Notes under the pieces: generated by a model
Database searches by the model: none
What the model saw: only the letters and a program-made list of their open reading frames with translations
Told to the model about the DNA's origin: nothing
Shown: one piece after another, positions 1 to 5,527 of the stretch
How positions within the stretch are numbered: the stretch's first letter is position 1
Layout of the letters: every line of letters starts with the position of its first letter
Assembly (NCBI GenBank): GCA_029256665.1
Contig: JAQSXN010000311.1
Span: forward strand, 1-5,527
Source: Paenibacillus sp.
GTDB taxonomy: Bacteria > Bacillota > Bacilli > Paenibacillales > Paenibacillaceae
DNA: 5,527 nucleotides
Direction: 5' to 3'
Translations under genes and position numbers: made by a program

Positions 1-1581
1 AATAACGGAGAAAGCACGGCTACGAATAAGCCGTCTCCGACGGCGAGCAGCGCCGGCGATGCCGGCACGGAGAAGCCGAGCGAAGGGTTTCCCGATTATT
101 CCAAAGGGTTCCCGGAGAAGGTCAATCTCGAAATACCCGTGTATGAACGCGCCTTCGAGGGCTGGAACGTGACCGACAACTACTACACGCGCTGGATTCA
201 GAAGGAATTCGGCGACAAATACAACATCAACGTCAAGTTCGTGCCGATTACGCGGAACAACGAGGTGACGGACTACGAGCAGCTGCTGGCGGCGCACAAG
301 GCGCCCGAGATTATCTTCCACTATGACATGCCTCAGGCGCTTGCCTACTACGGCGAAGATGTCATGCAAGAGCTCGACTGGGAAGAAATCGCCAACTATG
401 CGCCGACGTACTGGAAGAGCATGGGGGAGACGAATCAACAATACGGCGTCGTGGACGGCAAGAACACCTTTATATTCGCCGCTCGGCCGGACACGGACAA
501 CTTTACGACGCTGATCCGGAAGGACTGGGTGGAGAAGGTCGGCATGAAGATGGAGGATCTCACGTCGCTGGAGAAATACAACGAGATGCTAGCGAAGTGG
601 AAGGAAGCGGGACTTGGCGTTCTCGGCGGTTCCCTGACCCGAAACAACTATAACTACAGCTACGCGTTCCGCGACTGGCCGATCGATCCGAAGTACCGCG
701 CGCTGTACTCCGATCTTGCCGTTGCCGACTTAACGACAAAGGACACGGAGGGCTGGCTGCGCAACCTGAACTACCAATTCAACAACGGCATCATCGACAA
801 GGAATTTTATCTTCGCGATGACGACAACAAGGTCAAGTCGGAATTCGTTGCGGGCAGAACGGGCACGTACGGGCTTTACCTGGCCAGCAATACCGATGTC
901 TTCGAGGCTACGCTGAAGAACAACCCGGACGCGGAGTTCGCCGTAGTGCCGCCCGGCGCGGGAGTGCCGGAAGGCAAAAAACCGCAAGGCCGCGCTTACT
1001 GGCCGTTCGGCTTCATCATGGGCATCAACTATGAATCGACCCCGGAGGAGCGCGCCGCCGTCTGGATGTATCTCGAATGGATGAGCCAGCCGGAGAACCT
1101 GTTCACCTTGCAGAACGGCGTCGAAGGGCAGAATTATACGCTTGACGCGGACGGACTTCCGGTGAAGACCGCGGACTTCAAGGGCGAATCCGTGCTGTCG
1201 CAGAACAACAACAAGGACTACTGGGCGCTAGTAACCGAGACGCCGGTCTATGCCACTCCGGAGCTGACGCGCAAGGCCAACCTGCGGAACTGGGCGCCGG
1301 CCGGATACGAGCATTTGGCCGAGGACCTGCTCAGATACCGCGACGAGACGGCGGAATATCGGACGCCGGATGCGTTGTACTCCGTTGTGCTCGAGAAGGT
1401 CAACGAATATAAAGCGGATTTGAATGCACTCTTCCAAGAGCTGTATCTGGACATCGCCCTCGCTCCCGAAGCCGAGTTCGACGCCAAATACGAAGCGGCC
1501 AAAAAACGGTATCTCGAAGCCGGCTACCAAGAAATTCTGGACGAGAAGCAGAAAGCGATCGACGCCGGCCAATTCCGGTAA
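1..1581 (+). CDS. ABC transporter extracellular sugar-binding lipoprotein (LplA/YtcQ-like), 5' end missing
   Basis: The frame is open from the first base to the TAA at 1579-1581, giving 526 visible residues. The start, signal peptide and lipobox Cys lie off the left edge; a GTG at 139 is an internal codon. Visible residues 1-30 are a low-complexity Ser/Thr/Pro/Lys/Glu-rich tether, as usually follows the lipidated Cys. The mature domain then begins (VNLEIPVYERAFEGW, about 41-55) and includes a KEFGDKYNINVKFVPI stretch, many Tyr/Trp/Asn residues suited to sugar stacking, and a charged helical C-terminus ending AIDAGQFR. These traits fit the large (500-560 residue) family 1 solute-binding proteins of Paenibacillaceae, which sit on the outer face of the membrane and deliver oligosaccharides to LplB/LplC-type permeases. 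The next gene encodes an RG-I-degrading enzyme, so RG-I or pectin oligosaccharides are the inferred ligand; sequence alone does not show this. The family call is firm, the substrate is tentative. Confidence 0.9.
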   Translation, partial: NNGESTATNKPSPTASSAGDAGTEKPSEGFPDYSKGFPEKVNLEIPVYERAFEGWNVTDNYYTRWIQKEFGDKYNINVKFVPITRNNEVTDYEQLLAAHKAPEIIFHYDMPQALAYYGEDVMQELDWEEIANYAPTYWKSMGETNQQYGVVDGKNTFIFAARPDTDNFTTLIRKDWVEKVGMKMEDLTSLEKYNEMLAKWKEAGLGVLGGSLTRNNYNYSYAFRDWPIDPKYRALYSDLAVADLTTKDTEGWLRNLNYQFNNGIIDKEFYLRDDDNKVKSEFVAGRTGTYGLYLASNTDVFEATLKNNPDAEFAVVPPGAGVPEGKKPQGRAYWPFGFIMGINYESTPEERAAVWMYLEWMSQPENLFTLQNGVEGQNYTLDADGLPVKTADFKGESVLSQNNNKDYWALVTETPVYATPELTRKANLRNWAPAGYEHLAEDLLRYRDETAEYRTPDALYSVVLEKVNEYKADLNALFQELYLDIALAPEAEFDAKYEAAKKRYLEAGYQEILDEKQKAIDAGQFR

Positions 1582-1606
1582 AATTTCATCTCATGACCAC
1601 AGCGTA

Positions 1607-1632
1607 TGCCGGCTCCCCGCAAGGAGCCGGTA
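1607..1632 (+). other. GC-rich intergenic hairpin without a T-tract
   Basis: CCGGCTCC (1609-1616) and GGAGCCGG (1623-1630) are perfect inverted repeats around a six-base loop, CCGCAA. A G-U and a T-A pair at the base extend the stem to 10 bp. It starts 25 bases after the stop codon of the solute-binding protein gene. The following bases (CAACGCCATGAA) contain no T-run, so it does not match a classical intrinsic terminator. It may protect the 3' end of the upstream message, or act as a partial terminator that sets the ratio of transporter to enzyme. The structure is plain in the sequence; the function is inferred. Confidence 0.5.
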
Positions 1633-1647
1633 CAACGCCATGAATAA

Positions 1648-1664
1648 TGATACGAATTGTATCA
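1648..1664 (+). promoter_or_regulatory. Imperfect 17-base palindrome, possible operator
   Basis: TGATAC and GTATCA are perfect 6-bp inverted arms around the five-base centre GAATT. The element sits 75 bases upstream of the start codon of the lyase/esterase gene, between the hairpin and the ribosome binding site. Its size suits a dimeric repressor or activator site, but it does not fit the 14-base CcpA cre consensus and I recognise no specific regulator. I could not find a convincing sigma-A promoter with good -35 and -10 boxes at proper spacing in the gap, so whether this gene has its own promoter or is read through from upstream stays open. Confidence 0.25.
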
Positions 1665-1723
1665 GAGAGTGATCGATGGCTTCTAACAGTATGTAAGTTT
1701 GATATGTCATGCTGAACGTACAA

Positions 1724-1729
1724 AGGAGG
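1724..1729 (+). promoter_or_regulatory. Ribosome binding site of the lyase/esterase gene
   Basis: AGGAGG, within AAAGGAGGAAAA, is a near-perfect Shine-Dalgarno sequence. It lies 10 bases before the ATG at 1740, slightly long but workable spacing. It fixes the start of the large downstream gene, because the ATG is directly followed by a typical signal peptide. Confidence 0.85.
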
Positions 1730-1739
1730 AAAATCGGAT

Positions 1740-4700
1740 ATGGCATTAATCGCATCCCGCAGGAAGACGATTGGCGCGTTATGGTTGACTTTGGCAATGG
1801 TCTTTTCTTTGATTGCCGTGCCTTCAACAGGCAAGGCGGCAGAATCGCCGGGCGAGCCGCCCGCCCGTCAAGCGGAGTATTTGAATCGCGGCTTGGTCGC
1901 GGTGCTCGCGGACGGCGGCGTCTTCTTGAGCTGGCGTTATTTGAATACGGATACAAGCGATATTGCCTTTAACGTATACAAGAATGGGAACAAGGTGAAT
2001 GCGTCGCCCATCAGCGACTCGACGAACTATGTAGATGCGACGGGGGCGGACAGCTCCCAGTATCAGATTTCCACGATCGTGGGCGGCAAGGAAGCGATGC
2101 AGCCGGAGACGGTTTCCGTCTGGCATAACGATTATTTGCCCATCTCGCTGGATAAACCGGCCGACGGCAGAACGAAGGACGGCGGCAATTATTCGTACAG
2201 TGCCGGGGACGCTTCCGTAGCGGATGTAGACGGCGACGGCGAGTACGAAATCGTCTTCCTGTGGAACCCGAGCAACGCAAAGGACAATTCGCAAGCCGGT
2301 TATACCGGCAATGTCTATATCGACGCGATCGAGCTGGACGGAACGAGGCTTTGGCGCATTGACCTGGGTGTGAACATTCGGGCCGGCGCGCACTATACGC
2401 AGCTCATGGTGTACGATATGGACGGCGACGGCAAAGCCGAGGTCGTCGTCAAGACGGCGGACGGGACGAAGGACGGCAAAGGCAAAGTGATCGGCGACGG
2501 CGCCAAGGACTATCGTAACGACGGCGGTTATATTTTGACCGGTCCGGAATACCTTACGCTGTTCGATGGACAAACCGGCGAAGCCTTATCCACCGTGAAT
2601 TATGAAGTTCCGAGAGGCGACGTGAACGCGTGGGGCGACGGCTACGGCAACCGCGTGGATCGCTTCTTGGGAGCCATCGCTTATCTGGACGGCATCAAGC
2701 CTAGCGTCGTGATGACCCGCGGCTATTATACGCGCACCGTGCTGGCCGCTTACGACTATGCGGGCGGCGAGCTCGTGAAGCGTTGGGTGTTCGACAGCGA
2801 CGTGGCCGGCGAGCAGTACGAAGGGCAAGGCAATCACGGGTTAAGCGTGCTTGACGTCGACGCGGATGGCAAAGACGAAATCATGTTCGGCGCCTTGGCC
2901 ATTAACGACGACGGAACCGTCATGTACGGCACCGGACTCGGCCACGGCGACGCGATGCATGCCGGCAAGCTGGATCCGAGCCGGGACGGCTATCAGGTCA
3001 TGAGCGTGCATGAGAACCGGAATGCCGAGTACGGGATCGAGATGCGCGACGCCGCCACCGGAGCGATCATCTGGGGACAGTTTACCGGCATCGATACCGG
3101 CCGCGGCATGTCGGCGGATATCGACCCGGCTTATCCGGGTTACGAATCATGGGCCTCCACCATTGTCGAAGGACAAATGGAACCCGTTACCCGCGTTTTC
3201 TCGGCGGCGGGAGACGTGATCTATGAAGGAACCGAGGCGCCTAAGAGCGCCAACTTCGCGATCTGGTGGGACGGAGACCTGCAGCGTGAGTTGTTCGACC
3301 ACGCATGGGATAACAGCGCGGCCAAAGGAATTCCGGTCGTTTATAAGTGGGATTACGAAAACAAGAAGCTGAATGAAATCTTCAGGGCGACCGGCGCTTT
3401 GACGAACAATCACACCAAAGGAAATCCGGCGATTCAGGCGGACGTACTCGGCGATTGGCGCGAAGAAATAGTGGTGCGGAGCGAAGACAGCACGGAATAC
3501 AGGCTCTATACGACGACGATTCCTACGGCATACCGGATTCCGGCGCTTATGCAGGATCCCGTGTACCGCCTCGGCGCGGCGTGGCAAAACGTCGGTTATA
3601 ATCAGCCGCCGCACACGAGCTTCTATATCGGGGCGGAAGCGACCGAATTTCCTAAAGCGGATCTCGATCTTGCGGGCGGAGAAGAAGCGCTCGAACAGGT
3701 ATATCATTTCGATTTCGGTACGGAAACCGCGGCCGGGACGATCGGCGTGCAGGATACGCTTTATTCGGCGAAGACGGGCTACGGCTTCGAGCATGCAAGC
3801 GGCATTGCCGCCGGCGCAAGCAACGTTGCCTTGCCGGAAAACGCCAAATTCGCCGTAGATCTGCCGAACGCGAATTACAAGGTTACTGTTAAGCTTGGCG
3901 ATGACGCGCGCGACTCGAACGCGGGCATCAAATCCGAATTTGTTCAAAAGCTGGCCGTGACGGGCGTGAAGGCGGGCGAGCCTCTGGTCTATTCCTATGA
4001 CATCGCGCTTGTGGACGGCCAGCTGGAATTCATCTTCAACGGATCGGCGATCGACGTGCAGGAAATCATCATCGAGAAGGTTACGGCGAAGGTGGCCGGC
4101 GCCGCCACGACGATCTACATGGCCGGCGATTCGACGATGCAGTCGTACAGCGAGATGCAGGCTCCGCAGCAAGGCTGGGGCCAGCAATTCGGCCGTTATT
4201 TCGCGGATGGCGTAGTCGTCCGGAACCACTCGATCGGCGGCAGAAGCAGCAAATCCTTTATGGTCGACGGCCGACTGGATACGGTATTGCGCGAGATCAA
4301 GCCGGGAGATTTCTTCGTTATCTCCTTCGGTCACAACGATGCCAGCGCAGGCATTCCGGAACGCTATGCGTCCCCTGAGGATTACAAAACGTATCTGGCC
4401 CGCTACGTGCACGGCGCCAGACAGCGCGGCGCGACGCCGGTGCTGCTTACGCCGGTAGGACGCCGGGATTTCAATCTCGTTACCCAGGAATTTAACGTGA
4501 GCTTCCCGGAATATGTATCCGCCGCCAAAGAAGTGGCTGAAGAGCTAGAAGTTGCGCTGATCGACTTGAGCCAACTGAGCATCGCGCATTACAACCGTGT
4601 AGGCATGGCAGCTTCAGAGGATATTTTCCTTTATGCCAATCCTGGCCAATACCCGAAATACCCGAATGGCGTTAACGATAACACGCATTTCAGCAGCTAC

Positions 4701-5527
4701 GGCGCTCAGGTCATTGCCGGATTGGTAGCGGGAGCGGTCAAAGGCATGGAGCTCGGACTTTCGCCGTTCGTTATCAATCCGGATATCGGCGAACCGGAGC
4801 CGGAGCCGGAGAACCGACTTTATGAGGAAGATTTCGAAGGCGACCCGACTGCCGTCCAGTATGCCATGGTGAACGCGACCGGGATCGGCGGGACGATGTC
4901 GGGTACGGTCGCAGAGCTGAACGGCAACAAGGTGTTGAACGTTGTCGGTTCCGGCTCCGGGCATCGTGCAAAGGTGTTTCGTATGTTCGATGCGATCGCA
5001 GGCGATATCGTTCATGTGAACTTTGACTGGAATGCGGGCAATGTCGCGGCCTTCCCGTCCGAAGGGCATTTGTCGCTGCAAGACGCGAACGAAAACTTGA
5101 TCCTAACCTTGTATACGACAAGCGGCACGGGTTCGACAATCGGCTATTTCCCGGGTCACTACGCGCCGGATTACGGGACGGGGACGACGGCTGTTCCGGA
5201 AGGCGGCAAGTTTATGACCATCGCGAAGAACCAATGGGTCAACGTCGATACGACGATCAATTTCGCCGAGAAGACGATTGATCTGACCTTGACCAGCTTG
5301 GCGGACGGCAGCGTCACGCAGACGATCGAGGACATTCCGATGAGCGCGGGCACCGCTTATGCAGATAACGTAAGAGCGATGCGCTTCCTGGGAACGAGAA
5401 AGGGAGGAGGCGGCACGCTGAACTGGACGACGGGGATCGACAACGTGCGGATCGAAGGTACGACGCTCCCGCCGGAATCAGCCGACCAGTCGGCTCTGGT
5501 GGCGCTGCATGACGAGGCGAAGGCGCT
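1740..5527 (+). CDS. Secreted multi-modular rhamnogalacturonan lyase (PL11) - rhamnogalacturonan acetylesterase (CE12) fusion, 3' end missing
   Basis: The frame stays open from ATG 1740 to the right edge (1262 codons). Residues 1-33 are a signal peptide (SRRK, hydrophobic core, likely cut GKA|AE), with no lipobox. Residues 47-128 are the PL11 beta-sandwich (NRGLVAVLADGGVFLSWR) and about 133-631 the lyase propeller, with IRAGAHYTQ (213-221), WGDGYGNRVDRF (298-309), GLGHGDAMH (399-407) and calcium-type Asp loops at 162-170, 226-234 and 372-380. PL11 enzymes cleave the RG-I Rha-GalA backbone by beta-elimination. Residues 655-785 resemble the YxiM/agarase galactose-binding-like domain. Residues 790-1007 are an SGNH acetylesterase: GDST (Ser798), IGGRSS (Gly833), FGHND (Asn866), DNTH (Asp980, His983), all intact. 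An EPEPEPE linker (1018-1024) leads to an unassigned beta-rich module (1027-1240), then a FIVAR-like start (ADQSALVALHDEAKA, from 1248). The two enzyme calls are firm; endo or exo action cannot be read. Confidence 0.93.
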   Translation, partial: MALIASRRKTIGALWLTLAMVFSLIAVPSTGKAAESPGEPPARQAEYLNRGLVAVLADGGVFLSWRYLNTDTSDIAFNVYKNGNKVNASPISDSTNYVDATGADSSQYQISTIVGGKEAMQPETVSVWHNDYLPISLDKPADGRTKDGGNYSYSAGDASVADVDGDGEYEIVFLWNPSNAKDNSQAGYTGNVYIDAIELDGTRLWRIDLGVNIRAGAHYTQLMVYDMDGDGKAEVVVKTADGTKDGKGKVIGDGAKDYRNDGGYILTGPEYLTLFDGQTGEALSTVNYEVPRGDVNAWGDGYGNRVDRFLGAIAYLDGIKPSVVMTRGYYTRTVLAAYDYAGGELVKRWVFDSDVAGEQYEGQGNHGLSVLDVDADGKDEIMFGALAINDDGTVMYGTGLGHGDAMHAGKLDPSRDGYQVMSVHENRNAEYGIEMRDAATGAIIWGQFTGIDTGRGMSADIDPAYPGYESWASTIVEGQMEPVTRVFSAAGDVIYEGTEAPKSANFAIWWDGDLQRELFDHAWDNSAAKGIPVVYKWDYENKKLNEIFRATGALTNNHTKGNPAIQADVLGDWREEIVVRSEDSTEYRLYTTTIPTAYRIPALMQDPVYRLGAAWQNVGYNQPPHTSFYIGAEATEFPKADLDLAGGEEALEQVYHFDFGTETAAGTIGVQDTLYSAKTGYGFEHASGIAAGASNVALPENAKFAVDLPNANYKVTVKLGDDARDSNAGIKSEFVQKLAVTGVKAGEPLVYSYDIALVDGQLEFIFNGSAIDVQEIIIEKVTAKVAGAATTIYMAGDSTMQSYSEMQAPQQGWGQQFGRYFADGVVVRNHSIGGRSSKSFMVDGRLDTVLREIKPGDFFVISFGHNDASAGIPERYASPEDYKTYLARYVHGARQRGATPVLLTPVGRRDFNLVTQEFNVSFPEYVSAAKEVAEELEVALIDLSQLSIAHYNRVGMAASEDIFLYANPGQYPKYPNGVNDNTHFSSYGAQVIAGLVAGAVKGMELGLSPFVINPDIGEPEPEPENRLYEEDFEGDPTAVQYAMVNATGIGGTMSGTVAELNGNKVLNVVGSGSGHRAKVFRMFDAIAGDIVHVNFDWNAGNVAAFPSEGHLSLQDANENLILTLYTTSGTGSTIGYFPGHYAPDYGTGTTAVPEGGKFMTIAKNQWVNVDTTINFAEKTIDLTLTSLADGSVTQTIEDIPMSAGTAYADNVRAMRFLGTRKGGGGTLNWTTGIDNVRIEGTTLPPESADQSALVALHDEAKA
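4794..4811 (+). repeat. Three tandem CCGGAG hexamers encoding the Pro-Glu linker
   Basis: Three perfect copies of CCGGAG follow each other and encode Pro-Glu three times inside EPEPEPE. The repeat falls exactly between the acetylesterase domain and the next module, starting ENRLYEEDFEG. It is an inter-domain linker, and its length could vary between strains by slippage in whole codon pairs without shifting the frame. Confidence 0.7.

Noticed and set aside
139..141. GTG at 139 as a start for the solute-binding protein
   Set aside because: The frame is open without a stop to base 1, the upstream codons encode a typical post-lipobox linker, and a start here would leave an exported protein without a signal peptide.
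1607..1632. Classical Rho-independent terminator
   Set aside because: The stem is good, but no run of T follows it, so I list it as a hairpin only.
1648..1664. CcpA cre site
   Set aside because: The palindrome is 17 bases with an AT-rich centre; cre is about 14 bases with a central CG and different arm bases.
1709..1972. An 87-codon + strand frame overlapping the start of the lyase gene
   Set aside because: It starts before the ribosome binding site and runs out of frame through the signal peptide region; the ATG at 1740 has the strong Shine-Dalgarno and a sensible signal sequence.
1824..2573. A 249-codon open frame on the minus strand
   Set aside because: It is antisense to the signal peptide and first half of the lyase domain. 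Its repeated Val/Arg/Ile-rich translation mirrors the DGDG and GGY codons of the real gene, and no domain is recognised.
3147..4412. A 421-codon open frame on the minus strand
   Set aside because: It lies wholly inside the lyase/esterase gene, whose frame has clear family motifs on both sides. Its translation is rich in Arg, Val and Ala with no recognisable domain. It is an effect of the GC-rich codon use of the real gene.

Overview
The window looks like part of a pectin (rhamnogalacturonan I, RG-I) utilisation locus from a Gram-positive bacterium, most likely Paenibacillus, Cohnella or another Paenibacillaceae member. The base composition is moderately GC-rich. There is a strong AAGGAGG-type ribosome binding site. 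The solute-binding protein resembles the large LplA/YtcQ-like lipoproteins expanded in Paenibacillaceae, and the second gene is a very long multi-modular secreted polysaccharide enzyme. The genus is inferred from these traits and not proven.

Layout: both genes are on the + strand and both are cut by the window edges. Positions 1-1581 hold the 3' part of an ABC-transporter sugar-binding lipoprotein gene, with its signal peptide and lipobox lost off the left edge. A 158-base gap (1582-1739) holds a GC-rich hairpin without a T-tract, an imperfect 17-base palindrome and a strong ribosome binding site. From 1740 to the right edge one reading frame stays open for 1262 complete codons without a stop. 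It encodes a secreted protein made of: signal peptide; PL11 rhamnogalacturonan lyase (beta-sandwich plus beta-propeller); a YxiM-type galactose-binding-like domain; an SGNH/CE12 rhamnogalacturonan acetylesterase with an intact Ser-Gly-Asn-Asp/His set; an (EP)n linker; a predicted beta-sandwich module of unknown ligand; and the first residues of what looks like a FIVAR repeat. The C-terminus lies beyond the window.

How they may work together (inference): the secreted enzyme would remove acetyl groups from RG-I galacturonate and cleave the backbone by beta-elimination outside the cell. The lipoprotein would capture the resulting oligosaccharides for an ABC importer whose permease genes are probably just upstream. 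The most notable feature is the fusion of lyase and acetylesterase, which are separate genes in Bacillus subtilis (yesW/yesX and yesT/yesY), in one large, possibly surface-attached polypeptide. All long open frames on the minus strand are shadows of these two genes.
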